Shown here in pieces: positions 35,441 through 44,952 of a stretch of 64,000 nucleotides of DNA; within the stretch, counting starts at the first letter, position 1; each line of letters starts with the position of its first letter. This DNA comes from Flavobacterium limnophilum. GTDB taxonomy: Bacteria > Bacteroidota > Bacteroidia > Flavobacteriales > Flavobacteriaceae. The translations under genes and the position numbers were made by a program. The stretch covers positions 2,480,001 through 2,544,000 of the forward strand of contig NZ_CP114289.2 in assembly GCF_027111315.2 (NCBI RefSeq). Reading direction: 5' to 3'. The notes beneath the pieces are model-generated. The model did not search any database, was not told the DNA's origin, and saw only the letters and a program-made list of their open reading frames with translations.

Positions 35441-35461
35441 GCTGTTGTTTTTTATTTAAAG

Positions 35462-36880
35462 TTAATCGAAACTCCTTGGACTTAAAAAATTAGTCTGGCT
35501 AGTTTCAATTTTTTTATCTCCTTCATAAACGTCTATTTTCAGTTTTGTCTTGTCATTTTCCAATAGATACTGGTTGATTTCTATAAACAAAGTTCCACTT
35601 TTCATTCCCTGTTTAGGCACTTTTAAATCTTGTTCGCCTACCACATTTAGGTTTCCTTTTATTCCAACCAATTTGAAATGTATGTCATTGAAATCATTGT
35701 TGGTTTTGTTGATAATCTTGAACGTGTAAATATTACTTATATTATCCCCTTTGTGTTGGAACAATTGTCCTGGAAGTCGCAAAATAACCGCCTCAACATC
35801 TGTTCGCAAAAACAACAATCCAATTAAAATTCCAACCAAGATAAACAATACGGCTGAATAGCCTTTCATTCTTGCCGTGAACTTGAACTTGGCATTTTTC
35901 TCGATTTCATCTTCAGAGGCATATCGAATTAACCCTTTTGGCAAGCCGACACCTTCCATAATAGTATCACATTCATCGATACAAGCCGTACAATTCACGC
36001 ATTCTAATTGAGTACCGTTACGAATGTCGATTCCCGTTGGACAAACATGTACACATTGTTTGCAATCTATGCAATCTCCTTTTCCCGATGCTGCCCGATC
36101 CTCTTGTTTGTTGAATTTGGCTCGACCAACTTCTTTTTCGCCGCGAACAAAATCATAGGCCACGTTGATGGATTTATCGTCCAATAACACGCCTTGCAAT
36201 CTTCCGTAAGGGCATGCAATGATGCAAACTTGCTCTCTAAACCATGCAAAAATAAAATAGAAAACTCCTGTAAAAATAAATAGCGAAATTAAGGTGCTTA
36301 CGTGATTTTCCGGGCCTTCCTCAATCATTTTGATTAAATCATCACTTCCAATGAGGTAAGCGAGAAAAATATTGGCAATAAAAAAGGAAATGACAAGAAA
36401 CACAGACCATTTTATGGTTTTCTTTCTTATTTTTTCGGCGTTCCATTCTTGTTTTTCCAAACGAATTTGGGCACCGCGATCGCCTTCAATCCAGAATTCG
36501 ATTCTACGAAAAACCATTTCCAAAAATATGGTTTGGGGGCAAATCCATCCACAAAATATTCGCCCGAATATGACCGTAAAAAGGATGACAAAAACAACGC
36601 CGACAATCATGAAAACAACAAACAAGTAAAAATCCTGAGGCCAAAATGGGAATCCAAAAATATTGAATCTTCTTTCCAAGACGTTGAACATCATGAACTG
36701 GTTGCCGTTAACCTTGATAAAAGGATTCACAATGAGGATAATCAACAAGAAATAGCTTACCCACTTTCGATACTCATAAAATTTTCCAGATGGTTTTTTG
36801 GGAAAAATAAATTTTCTGTTTCCTTCTTCATCTATGGTTCCGATGGTATCTCTAAACGTTTCGTCCAGTTTTTTTGACAT
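35462..36880 (-). CDS. ccoG: Cytochrome c oxidase accessory protein CcoG (RdxA/FixG)
   Basis: A 472-residue membrane protein with five to six helices and a polyferredoxin segment: CGWICPQ and CIIACPYGRLQGVLLD in the membrane part, then CIDCKQCVHVCPTGID and CVNCTACIDECD, giving two 4Fe-4S sites. A C-terminal immunoglobulin-like domain (about 375-470) completes the FixG architecture. CcoG is a copper(II) reductase that supports cbb3 assembly. It lies between ccoP and ccoH. Confidence 0.95.
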   Translation of the reverse strand: MSKKLDETFRDTIGTIDEEGNRKFIFPKKPSGKFYEYRKWVSYFLLIILIVNPFIKVNGNQFMMFNVLERRFNIFGFPFWPQDFYLFVVFMIVGVVFVILFTVIFGRIFCGWICPQTIFLEMVFRRIEFWIEGDRGAQIRLEKQEWNAEKIRKKTIKWSVFLVISFFIANIFLAYLIGSDDLIKMIEEGPENHVSTLISLFIFTGVFYFIFAWFREQVCIIACPYGRLQGVLLDDKSINVAYDFVRGEKEVGRAKFNKQEDRAASGKGDCIDCKQCVHVCPTGIDIRNGTQLECVNCTACIDECDTIMEGVGLPKGLIRYASEDEIEKNAKFKFTARMKGYSAVLFILVGILIGLLFLRTDVEAVILRLPGQLFQHKGDNISNIYTFKIINKTNNDFNDIHFKLVGIKGNLNVVGEQDLKVPKQGMKSGTLFIEINQYLLENDKTKLKIDVYEGDKKIETSQTNFLSPRSFD

Positions 36881-36973
36881 TTTTTGGATATTTATTTAAT
36901 CATAAAATCTTTGTCAAAGTTAAGCCCTTTGACAAAGATCATAAACATAAAAACTATTTATTAGTTGGTAAAA

Positions 36974-37912
36974 CTATTGTTTTACCGCTGTAGTATCTGC
37001 CGTTACAGTAGCCGAAGCTTCCGTTTTAGGAGCATTTTCATCAACCCAAATTTCCCCTTCGGGTGCTTTAGGGTCTTTAGGATTACTTCCTTTTAATGAC
37101 AACACATAACTGGCTACTTGCTGCATCTCTTTAGGTTTTAATGTTCCTTTCCAGGAAATCATTCCCTTTCCGTCACGACCACCATTTACTAAAGTGTGAA
37201 ATACATTTTTAATTCCACCACCCAAAATCCACTTATCATCGGTCAAGTTTGGCCCAATTTGTCCACCGGCATCTGCTCTGTGACAAGCCACGCAATTAGT
37301 GGTAAAAATGGCTTTACCGGCCGCTAGTCCTTCAGTATCTGTGAGTAAAGTTACCGTTTTTTCATCCATCAAATCTGGAGCCGTTTTTTTGTATTCGGCA
37401 ATATCTATTTGGGCTTGAGCCATTTCTTTTTTCAATTCCATTTCTTGATTGTCGGCACCCATTATTTCAAAACGAACTAGATAGATTACCGCAAAAAGGA
37501 TACATGCATAGAAGGAATACACCCACCAAGGCGGTAAATTGTTGTCCAACTCCCTGATACCGTCATAATCGTGGTCTAATAATAATTCCCCTTCTTTTTC
37601 GATTGGCACTGATTTAGTGAGCTTTTTCATCAAATTCTTGTACCAGCTACTTTCACTAAAACTAACATTTGAAGTTTCAGCCAATTTTGCTTTTTGTTCC
37701 TCTGTAAGTAATTGATATGTAATGGTGTCAACTGCCTTAATGGTAATTTCAATTGCTATCAATAGAAAAAGAAACACGAATAAAAATAGGGAAACCATTG
37801 GAAACTTGATAAAAGCAGGTTTTTCTCCAGAGTCAATGAAATATTCCATAGCAGCAAAAACCGCAAAGAAAATAACAAGAACTCTTATATATGCCGGGAT
37901 TAATTTTTTCAT
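36974..37912 (-). CDS. ccoP: cbb3 oxidase diheme-type subunit CcoP, single-heme form
   Basis: A 312-residue subunit III: N-terminal membrane helices (FPMVSLFLFVFLFLLIAIEI and a second at about 130-150, WWVYSFYACILFAVIYLVRF) and a C-terminal cytochrome c domain with a single CVACH (about residue 207) and Met ligand region GKGMISWKGTL. Proteobacterial CcoP has two CxxCH; only one is seen here, as usual in Bacteroidota. The C-terminal tail (about 280-312) is Ala/Thr/Glu-rich. It delivers electrons to the CcoNO core. Confidence 0.93.
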   Translation of the reverse strand: MKKLIPAYIRVLVIFFAVFAAMEYFIDSGEKPAFIKFPMVSLFLFVFLFLLIAIEITIKAVDTITYQLLTEEQKAKLAETSNVSFSESSWYKNLMKKLTKSVPIEKEGELLLDHDYDGIRELDNNLPPWWVYSFYACILFAVIYLVRFEIMGADNQEMELKKEMAQAQIDIAEYKKTAPDLMDEKTVTLLTDTEGLAAGKAIFTTNCVACHRADAGGQIGPNLTDDKWILGGGIKNVFHTLVNGGRDGKGMISWKGTLKPKEMQQVASYVLSLKGSNPKDPKAPEGEIWVDENAPKTEASATVTADTTAVKQ

Positions 37913-37953
37913 TTTATCTGTATTTTGAAAATTATTATTATTTTAATGATCCT

Positions 37954-38118
37954 TTATTTCAAAGGAAGCTCACTTAATTCTTTGATTTTTTCTTTTTTAT
38001 ATGAAAACACCCAGATGCCAAGTCCCACAAAAAAGGCAAAGAAAATCACTAATGAAAGTACTGGATACACCGCAACTCCTGCGATAGTTTCCATGTTGTG
38101 TTTGATTTGTTCGAACAT
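37954..38118 (-). CDS. ccoQ: cbb3 oxidase small subunit CcoQ
   Basis: A 54-residue single-helix protein: MFEQIKHNMETIAGVAVYPV, then LSLVIFFAFFVGLGIWVFSY, ending KEKIKELSELPLK. The size, one central membrane helix, basic exit (YKKEK) and position between ccoNO (5-bp gap) and ccoP identify it as the CcoQ/FixQ stabilising subunit. It is short enough to be missed by length cut-offs. Confidence 0.9.
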   Translation of the reverse strand: MFEQIKHNMETIAGVAVYPVLSLVIFFAFFVGLGIWVFSYKKEKIKELSELPLK

Positions 38119-38123
38119 GACTA

Positions 38124-40310
38124 CTATTGTTTTACTTTAATATCAGTACCCAATCTTTGAATATAGGCAATTAACGCAACTATTTCCCTTTCGTTCATCG
38201 GAACAAATTTCTCTCCACGAGCTTCGGCTTTTTTCTTGCTGTTGTCGTAACTTTTCACAAAGTCAGGATCACTTTTCAAGCTTTCTTCAATTTTGATGGC
38301 TTGGGTTCTCAAATCCTTTTCGGCATTGGCTATTTGTGCCTCACCTGGCTCATCGTAAGGAACCCCAAGAGTTTTCATCACTTGCATTTTATCCTGAAGA
38401 GTAGAATTATCCATGGCTTTGTTGTCGAACAACCATTTGTAACCTGGCATAATAGAACCCGCAGATATACTTTGTGGATTCCAGAAGTGGTTGAAATGCC
38501 AATTGTCATTGTATTTTCCGCCTTCTCTCAACAAATCTGGACCAGTACGTTTTGATCCCCAAAGAAATGGGTGATCGTACACAAATTCTCCCGCTTTGGA
38601 TTGCGGCCCATAACGCTCAACTTCGCTACGGAAAGGACGCACCATTTGAGAGTGACATCCCACACATCCTTCACGAATGTACAAATCACGACCTTGCAAT
38701 TCTAATGGAGAATAGGGTTTTACGCTAGCTATTGTTGGAATATTGGATTTCACCATAATGGTTGGAACAATTTGAATTACTCCACCAATTAGAATGGCAA
38801 TAACAGCAAAAATGGTCAATTGGATTGGTTTTCTTTCTAACCAAGCATGGTATTTTTCGCCTTGAATTCTGCCTGAACTAATTTTTTGCAATTCAGGCGC
38901 TTCGGCTAATTCATCTTCGATTGTTTCGCCTGCTTTCACGGTTTGGATAATATTGTAAACCAACACCAACATTCCTACAAGATACAAAGATCCGCCAATG
39001 GCTCTCATCCAATACATTGGCATAATTTGGGTTACCGTTTCAAGGAAGTTTCCATAGGTTAAAGTTCCGTCAGGATTGAATTGTTTCCACATCGAAGCTT
39101 GTGTAAACCCGGCAACATACATGGGAAGCGTGTAAAGTATAATTCCCAAAGTCCCAATCCAGAAGTGGAAATTGGCTAATTTAATAGAGTATAAAGTCGT
39201 TTTAGCCATTCTTGGTATCAACCAATAAATAATACCAAAGGCCATAAATCCGTTCCAAGCCAAAGCACCAACGTGAACGTGGGCAATAATCCAATCGGTA
39301 AAATGCGCAATGGCATTTACATTTTTAAGTGACAACATTGGCCCTTCAAATGTAGCCATACCATAACCTGTAATCGCCACAACGAAGAATTTCAAAACTG
39401 GATCAACACGTACTTTATCCCAAACTCCTCTCAAAGTCAACAATCCGTTTATCATACCTCCCCAAGACGGAGCAATCAACATAATGGAGAATACAACACC
39501 TAAATTTTGTGCCCAAGTTGGCAAAGCGGAATACAATAAATGGTGAGGTCCAGCCCAGATATACAAGAATATCAACGACCAAAAGTGAACAATGGATAAT
39601 CTATAAGAATAAACGGGACGATTCGCCACTTTTGGAACAAAGTAATACATTAATCCCAAAAATGGAGTGGTCAAGAAGAACGCAACTGCATTGTGACCAT
39701 ACCACCATTGAACCAAAGCATCTTGAACTCCCGCATAAACAGAATAACTTTTCATTCCGCTTACCGGCAATGCCAAACTATTGAAAATATGCAAAACCGC
39801 AACAGTTACGAAAGTGGCTATGTAAAACCAAATCGCAACATATAAATGACGCTCTCTTCTTTTTAATATTGTACCAATCATATTAACTCCAAAAGCTACC
39901 CAAATCAAAGCAATGGCAATATCAATAGGCCATTCCAATTCTGCGTATTCTTTAGAAGTACTGTAACCCAACGGCAGTGAAATTGCAGCTGCAACAATAA
40001 TTAATTGCCAACCCCAAAAGTTCAAGTTACTTAAAAAATCACTGAACATCCTGGCTTTCAACAATCGCTGTAGCGAATAATAAATTCCGGCAAACATGGC
40101 ATTACCCACAAAGGCAAAAATTACTGCATTGGTGTGTAAAGGTCTCAATCTACCAAAACTCAACCACGAAATGCCGTCGGTCATATTTGGAAAAAGAAAC
40201 ATCGTGGCCAAAATAAGCCCTACCAACATTCCCACAACACCAAAAACGATGGTGGCGTAAATGAACTTCTTTACAATTTTGTTGTCATAATAAAACTGTT
40301 GCATTTCCAT
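38124..40310 (-). CDS. ccoNO: Fused cbb3 oxidase subunits I and II (CcoN-CcoO)
   Basis: A 728-residue fusion. Residues 1-470 are the CcoN heme-copper core with 12 membrane helices: GRLRPLHTNAVIFAFVGNAM (low-spin heme ligand), WWYGHNAVAFFLTTPFLGLM and GPHHLLYSALPTWAQ (copper and high-spin heme ligands), and HFTDWIIAHVHVGALAWNGF. Residues about 500-728 are CcoO with one anchor helix and a heme c site CVGCHSQMVRPF. The CcoN-CcoO fusion is the common Bacteroidota arrangement. Terminal high-affinity oxygen reductase in the inner membrane. Confidence 0.96.
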   Translation of the reverse strand: MEMQQFYYDNKIVKKFIYATIVFGVVGMLVGLILATMFLFPNMTDGISWLSFGRLRPLHTNAVIFAFVGNAMFAGIYYSLQRLLKARMFSDFLSNLNFWGWQLIIVAAAISLPLGYSTSKEYAELEWPIDIAIALIWVAFGVNMIGTILKRRERHLYVAIWFYIATFVTVAVLHIFNSLALPVSGMKSYSVYAGVQDALVQWWYGHNAVAFFLTTPFLGLMYYFVPKVANRPVYSYRLSIVHFWSLIFLYIWAGPHHLLYSALPTWAQNLGVVFSIMLIAPSWGGMINGLLTLRGVWDKVRVDPVLKFFVVAITGYGMATFEGPMLSLKNVNAIAHFTDWIIAHVHVGALAWNGFMAFGIIYWLIPRMAKTTLYSIKLANFHFWIGTLGIILYTLPMYVAGFTQASMWKQFNPDGTLTYGNFLETVTQIMPMYWMRAIGGSLYLVGMLVLVYNIIQTVKAGETIEDELAEAPELQKISSGRIQGEKYHAWLERKPIQLTIFAVIAILIGGVIQIVPTIMVKSNIPTIASVKPYSPLELQGRDLYIREGCVGCHSQMVRPFRSEVERYGPQSKAGEFVYDHPFLWGSKRTGPDLLREGGKYNDNWHFNHFWNPQSISAGSIMPGYKWLFDNKAMDNSTLQDKMQVMKTLGVPYDEPGEAQIANAEKDLRTQAIKIEESLKSDPDFVKSYDNSKKKAEARGEKFVPMNEREIVALIAYIQRLGTDIKVKQ

Positions 40311-40366
40311 AAATAATTATTTGTTAATTGGTTTAAAAAGTTTAAGGTTTAATGGATTTTAGAGTA

Positions 40367-40558
40367 CTATAAAGTCGTTGGGTTTTCGACTTTGGGCTTT
40401 TCAACTTTAGAATGAATCAATTCATCATCAAAAAGCATTCGTACTGATGGAGTGTAATCATCGTCATATTGCCCTTTTTTCACTGCCAATACAAAGGCAA
40501 TAAAAAAGAAAATGGCTACTACGATACTGATAGAAATAAGTAAATATATGACACTCAT
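40367..40558 (-). CDS. ccoS: cbb3 oxidase assembly protein CcoS
   Basis: A 63-residue protein with one membrane helix (VIYLLISISIVVAIFFFIAF) and a short tail with YDDDYTPSVRMLFDDE, the CcoS signature that follows the helix. CcoS is needed for cofactor insertion into CcoN. It is 56 bp upstream of ccoNO and has its own promoter with a degenerate FNR-type box. Confidence 0.92.
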   Translation of the reverse strand: MSVIYLLISISIVVAIFFFIAFVLAVKKGQYDDDYTPSVRMLFDDELIHSKVEKPKVENPTTL

Positions 40559-40576
40559 ACTGTAAGATTACGTGAA

Positions 40577-40619
40577 CAAAAATACTTTATTGTCTTTTTT
40601 CAAAATATGACATTTATCA
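40577..40619 (-). promoter_or_regulatory. Promoter and degenerate FNR-type box of ccoS-ccoNO
   Basis: On the minus strand, TGATAAATGTCA (40608-40619; one half-site reads GTCA) is followed after 23 bp by the -7 box TATTTTTG (40577-40584). The spacing equals that at hemN and is one base longer than at ccoI. Confidence 0.6.
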
Positions 40620-40671
40620 TATTTTAATTATTCGTTAAAAATAACAAAAAAAAAGAATTTTCAGTCCTTTT

Positions 40672-43050
40672 TTACTTTAATCTTCTAGCATAAAAATTAC
40701 TCATAATGGTTACAAAGCTGACAATTGTAACCGTGCTCAAAGGCATGATGATGGCCGCCACCAAGGGTTCAAGATTTCCTGTTATGGCAAATGACAGTCC
40801 CACAACATTATACAAGAGCGACAAAGCAAAACTCATTTTGATTGTCGTAATGGATTTTTGGGACAATTTCAAAAAATAATTCAGCTTTTTAAACTCTCCC
40901 GCATCCAAAATGGCATCGCAAGCGGGTGAAAAAACATTGACGTTTTCAGAAATGGAGATTCCAATATTGCTTTGTGCCAAAGCTCCAGCATCGTTCAATC
41001 CATCGCCAACCATCATCACGTTTTTGCCTTCTTGTTGGAGTTTTTTGATGAATTCCAGTTTTTGTTCCGGCTTTTGATTGAACACTAATTCGGTTTGTTT
41101 TGGCAAAATACTTTCCAATGTCTTGCGTTCTCCTTCATTGTCGCCAGACAAAACCTTGATCTGGTAATTGTGGCTCAATTGTTCGAAAAGTTCGGCCAAA
41201 CCTTCCCTGTATTGATTATTGAAAATGTATTTTCCATAATACACTTCATTAATCTTGATATGAACCGAAGTTTGTTGAATGCTGTTTTCTTCCAACTTTC
41301 CAACGAAAGTCGCGGAACCTATTTGCACTTGATTGCCTTCGATTTCTGCCTGAATTCCTTTTCCAGTAATTTCTTCAAAATCATTGATTTTGTATCGTTT
41401 ACTTTCCGGCAAAAAGTCATACAACATCCTGCTCAATGGATGATTGGAAGCTCGAAGCACATTTTTGATTAGTATCAAATCCTCTTCCGAAAACTCTTTG
41501 CCTTCATAGGAAATGTTCGATTTTTTGTTGGTTGTAATGGTCCCGGTTTTATCGAAAACGATGGTATCTACTTTCGCCAATTGTTCGATAACCAAGGCGT
41601 TTTTGAGGTAGAATTTCTTTTTACCCAAAATTCGCAAGATATTACCCATCGTAAACGGTGCCGTCAATGCCAAGGCGCAAGGACAAGCCACAATCAATAC
41701 CGCCGTGAAAACATTGAATGCAATATTGGCATCAATAAAAATCCAATAGCCAAATCCTGCAAAGGCAATTAGCAATAATATTGGAGTAAAATAACGACTA
41801 ATTGTATCGGTAATGGATTTGTGTTTTTGCTCGACTTCTTTCTGGAAAACGTCGTTGCTCCACAATTGTGTCAAATAGCTTTGGGAAACCGAATGCAAAA
41901 CCTCCATCTCGATGACTTTTCCCATTTGTTTTCCACCGGCAAATATTTTATCACCCGATTTTTTGGTGATTGGAATGGCTTCTCCGGTAACAAAACTATA
42001 ATCAATTTCGGCTTTCTCGGACATTAAAATCCCGTCTACGGGAATCAATTCTTGGTTTCTAATCAACAATCGGTCTCCTTTTTGAATATCATAAACCGGA
42101 ACGCTTTCTTCTGAAGAATCGGCATTGATTTTGGTAATGGCTATTGGAAAATAAGACTTGAAATCTCTTTCGAAACTCAAGAAACTATAGGTTTTGATTT
42201 GGAACATTTTGCCCAAAAGCATAAAGAAAATCAATCCCGTCAAGCTATCGAAAAAACCAGAACCATAATCCATTACTATATCAAAGGTACTTCGGATAAA
42301 AAATATAATAATTCCCAAAGCGATCGGAATATCAATGTTCAACATTCCCGATTTGATGCTTTTGTAAGCCGAAACATAATATCCGCTGGCAGAATACAAA
42401 AAAGAAGGCAATGACAAGGCGAATATTAGCCAACGGAAAAATGGTCGGTAATTATCGAGCCAATATTCCTTGACCTCAAAATATTCGGGAAAGGAAAGCA
42501 ACATGATATTGCCAAAACAGAAGAAAGCCAAGCCTAATTTATAAGTCAAGCTTCTGTCAACATTGTTCTTTCCGGTTTCGTAATTTTCCAAACTGATGTA
42601 GGGTTCGTAACCTATGGAACTCAATAAATGAACAATGGTTTTAAGGGAAACGATTTCGGGATTATAGGTAATTCGGACTTTCTTTTCGGGAAAATTAACC
42701 TGTGAAGTGCTGATTCCTTTTTGGAGACGTTGCAAGTTTTCGAGAATCCAAATACAGGAACTGCAGTGAATATGGGGAATATTAAGGGAAACGATAGCCG
42801 TTTTGTCTTCTTGAAATTCCAACAATTTGGCAACAATTCCTTCGTTGTCCAAGAAATCATATTTGCCTTTGATATCAAGTGGCGTTGCTCCAGGTGATTT
42901 TTCGAAATCATAATAGCAAGTCATGTCATTGAGGCTAAAAATTTCGTAAACAGTCTTGCAACCATTGCAACAAAATTTTTTTTCGTCAAAAACAATCTCT
43001 TCTTCCTTTATAATATCCAATCCGCAATGGAAACAGTTTTGCCCTTCCAT
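40672..43050 (-). CDS. ccoI: Copper-translocating P-type ATPase CcoI/FixI
   Basis: A 792-residue P1B-type ATPase. The N-terminus has the Cys-rich metal-binding segment CFHCG...FCCNGCKTVYEIF, then an HMA domain with HIHCSSCIWIL. Membrane part with the ion-binding CPCALALTAPF; phosphorylation site DKTGTITT; hinge GDGLNDAGALAQ. It provides copper for the cbb3 oxidase. I start at ATG 43050 (MEGQNCFHCG); a longer frame from 43077 overlaps the promoter box 43075-43082. The upstream region is shared with the divergent Fnr-like gene. Confidence 0.94.
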   Translation of the reverse strand: MEGQNCFHCGLDIIKEEEIVFDEKKFCCNGCKTVYEIFSLNDMTCYYDFEKSPGATPLDIKGKYDFLDNEGIVAKLLEFQEDKTAIVSLNIPHIHCSSCIWILENLQRLQKGISTSQVNFPEKKVRITYNPEIVSLKTIVHLLSSIGYEPYISLENYETGKNNVDRSLTYKLGLAFFCFGNIMLLSFPEYFEVKEYWLDNYRPFFRWLIFALSLPSFLYSASGYYVSAYKSIKSGMLNIDIPIALGIIIFFIRSTFDIVMDYGSGFFDSLTGLIFFMLLGKMFQIKTYSFLSFERDFKSYFPIAITKINADSSEESVPVYDIQKGDRLLIRNQELIPVDGILMSEKAEIDYSFVTGEAIPITKKSGDKIFAGGKQMGKVIEMEVLHSVSQSYLTQLWSNDVFQKEVEQKHKSITDTISRYFTPILLLIAFAGFGYWIFIDANIAFNVFTAVLIVACPCALALTAPFTMGNILRILGKKKFYLKNALVIEQLAKVDTIVFDKTGTITTNKKSNISYEGKEFSEEDLILIKNVLRASNHPLSRMLYDFLPESKRYKINDFEEITGKGIQAEIEGNQVQIGSATFVGKLEENSIQQTSVHIKINEVYYGKYIFNNQYREGLAELFEQLSHNYQIKVLSGDNEGERKTLESILPKQTELVFNQKPEQKLEFIKKLQQEGKNVMMVGDGLNDAGALAQSNIGISISENVNVFSPACDAILDAGEFKKLNYFLKLSQKSITTIKMSFALSLLYNVVGLSFAITGNLEPLVAAIIMPLSTVTIVSFVTIMSNFYARRLK

Positions 43051-43074
43051 AATTTTTTTTAATTTTACAAGCCA

Positions 43075-43134
43075 CAAATGTACTAAGAGAGCAAATCAAA
43101 AGGATGATAATTATCATATAATTTTGTAGATTTG
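43075..43134. promoter_or_regulatory. Divergent promoter region of ccoI and the fnr-like gene with FNR-type box
   Basis: The dyad TGATAATTATCA (43105-43116) is identical to that of hemN. On the minus strand the -7 box TACATTTG (43075-43082) lies 22 bp away, centring the dyad near -41.5 for ccoI. On the plus strand the -7 box TAGATTTG (43127-43134) leaves the dyad near -28, over the upstream promoter element, which would favour repression of the regulator's own gene. Confidence 0.7.
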
Positions 43135-43160
43135 CCGGAACTCGATTAATCTTTCTTTTT

Positions 43161-43841
43161 ATGAGTAAATGTGACCAATGTATTGTTAGAGAACTTAGCT
43201 CCCTAAAAGCGCTCAACAAGGACGAACTGTTAAGGATTGCTGAATGTAAAACTTCGCGAACCGTCAAAAAAGGCGAGCCCATTTTTGAAGAAGGCGATGT
43301 CGTTAACGGTGTTTATTGCATCACTTCGGGTATCTGCAAAATGTCTAAATTAAGTGCCAACGGAAAAGACCAAATTGTCAAGCTAATAAAAGCTGGAGAA
43401 TTACTCGGACAACGATCGATGATTAGCGATGAACCAGCCAATTTAAGTGCCGTAGCACTTGAAGATATGGAAGTATGCTTTATTCCAAAAACTGAAATCT
43501 TGACCTTTTTCGATACCAACAACCAGTTTTCGATGAATTTAATGAAAACCATTTGTGGCGATTTGAAAGAAACCAGCGATCATTTGGTTTCTATTTCCCA
43601 AAAAACGGTTAAAGAACGATTGGCAGAAACGCTTATTTATCTTCAAGACAATTTTGGCAAAAACACGGATGGTTCCTTACACATCCAGCTTTCGCGCGAA
43701 GAATTGGCAGGAATGATTGGCACGGCCACCGAAAGTTGCATCCGTCTATTGTCCGATTTCAATAAATTAGGATTAATAGAACTGAGCGGTAAAAAAATCA
43801 TTCTTAAAGACATGGTAAAACTCAAACGAATTGCCGATTAA
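43161..43841 (+). CDS. Crp/Fnr-family regulator
   Basis: A 226-residue transcription factor with an N-terminal cyclic-nucleotide-binding-like barrel (FEEGDVVNGVYCITSGICKM, GELLGQRSMISDEPANLSAV) and a C-terminal winged helix (LQLSREELAGMIGTATESCIRLLSDFNKLG; recognition helix ATESCIRLLSDF). It has a Cys pair C4-x2-C7 plus C29, C54 and C60, so iron-sulfur sensing like FNR is possible, but the E. coli spacing is not reproduced. The recognition helix carries E and R residues as in regulators that read TGAT half-sites, which fits the dyads at hemN, ccoI and ccoS. It is divergent from ccoI. Confidence 0.92.
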   Translation: MSKCDQCIVRELSSLKALNKDELLRIAECKTSRTVKKGEPIFEEGDVVNGVYCITSGICKMSKLSANGKDQIVKLIKAGELLGQRSMISDEPANLSAVALEDMEVCFIPKTEILTFFDTNNQFSMNLMKTICGDLKETSDHLVSISQKTVKERLAETLIYLQDNFGKNTDGSLHIQLSREELAGMIGTATESCIRLLSDFNKLGLIELSGKKIILKDMVKLKRIAD

Positions 43842-43992
43842 TTTTTTCTGAAATAGTATCAATCTCAATCAATCGAGTAAAGGATTTTGTGATCAATAGT
43901 GAAGGAAAACACGAGAAAACCAATCTGAAACCACTCCAAAAAAATTCATACTTTAATTCTGCATAATTTCTTACTGAACCAACCATTAAAAC

Positions 43993-44028
43993 AAAAAACC
44001 ACAACTTTTTTAGGGCTGTGGTCTTTTT
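43993..44028 (+). terminator. Intrinsic terminator
   Basis: AAAAAACCACA pairs with TGTGGT-TTTTT-type sequence around ACTTTTTTAGGGC. It lies 150 bp after the regulator gene. The rest of 43842-44189 shows no gene. Confidence 0.7.
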
Positions 44029-44189
44029 TGTTTGCCCTCGTTGGTGGGCACAGAATGCAATTCTGCGCTATCCATAAGAGGAAATTAATCATATCCGAGC
44101 GATTGGGTTAAAGATGCGTAATCTTTCGGTTAAATACTAATTTTTCAAATACAAAACCATCTTCAAATTTTGCAAAATGCCCAGCTTGC

Positions 44190-44209
44190 TTGTAGCGTGT
44201 GTTGTGCGT
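44190..44209 (+). repeat. Left inverted repeat of the three-gene cassette
   Basis: Blocks TTGTAGCGT (44190-44198) and GTTGTGCGT (44201-44209) recur on the opposite strand at the right end of the cassette (45805-45832), both reading inward. Confidence 0.65.
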
Positions 44210-44234
44210 TCGGTTTTTTATCTACAACTTGTCT

Positions 44235-44891
44235 TTACTTAAATATTTTGTCAATAAGTTCGTTATTTCTTTGATGTGTTTCTTTGTCAGAACGTTCAAA
44301 GTAACCGCTAGTTATACCCCAAACAATAAAAATTATAAACGGAATTGCTATAATAGCTAATTTGTATTTTTGAAAAAAAGCTTGCTTTTGATAAGTTTTA
44401 CTTTGTTTGTCGAAATATTGAATTTCAATAGCATTTGGGAATTTACTTTTTAAAGTAACTAAATGCTGCTCGTATTTTTTAAATAATGCATCTGTATAAA
44501 TATTTGAAATTTTGTTTATTTCGTCATCAGAATCTTTCCATTTATTTGATGTGATTTCAACAGATAAACTATGCAAATTTTCAATTATTCCATCTTTAGA
44601 ATTTGGAATTTTCATTCCAATAATTTTTTTCAAGTTTTGGTCAACAAATGCTTTTTTCTCCTGAATATTTTTGATTTCTTCTTTTTTTTTCAGAAAGTCA
44701 ATCTCATTGTTTTTTTCTTTCTCTAAAAGTTCTAACTCATATTTTTGTTCGAGTTTTATATTTTTAGCAATATTTTTCGAATTATCGACACGTTGATATT
44801 TTGTAGCGTGTCTATTTCCATATACTTTGTTAGAAATTAATCTACCAGTATCTCTACCGAGTTGACCTTTTAATGAACTGAAAAATCCCAT
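44235..44891 (-). CDS. Coiled-coil protein with C-terminal membrane helix
   Basis: A 218-residue product: glycine-containing start (MGFFSSLKGQLGRDTGRLIS), long charged coiled-coil (about 45-90, LELLEKEKNNEIDFLKKKEE), helical middle, then one membrane helix (YKLAIIAIPFIIFIVWGITS, about 178-198) and a short charged tail. No family recognised. It is the last gene of the A/T-rich cassette, 61 bp after the 44953-45255 gene, and may anchor the two small duplicated-domain proteins (inference). Confidence 0.72.
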   Translation of the reverse strand: MGFFSSLKGQLGRDTGRLISNKVYGNRHATKYQRVDNSKNIAKNIKLEQKYELELLEKEKNNEIDFLKKKEEIKNIQEKKAFVDQNLKKIIGMKIPNSKDGIIENLHSLSVEITSNKWKDSDDEINKISNIYTDALFKKYEQHLVTLKSKFPNAIEIQYFDKQSKTYQKQAFFQKYKLAIIAIPFIIFIVWGITSGYFERSDKETHQRNNELIDKIFK

Positions 44892-44952
44892 TTGAATTTA
44901 GTTTTATTGAAATTAATAAAGTGAGTTGCTACGCAACTCACTTTATATTTTT

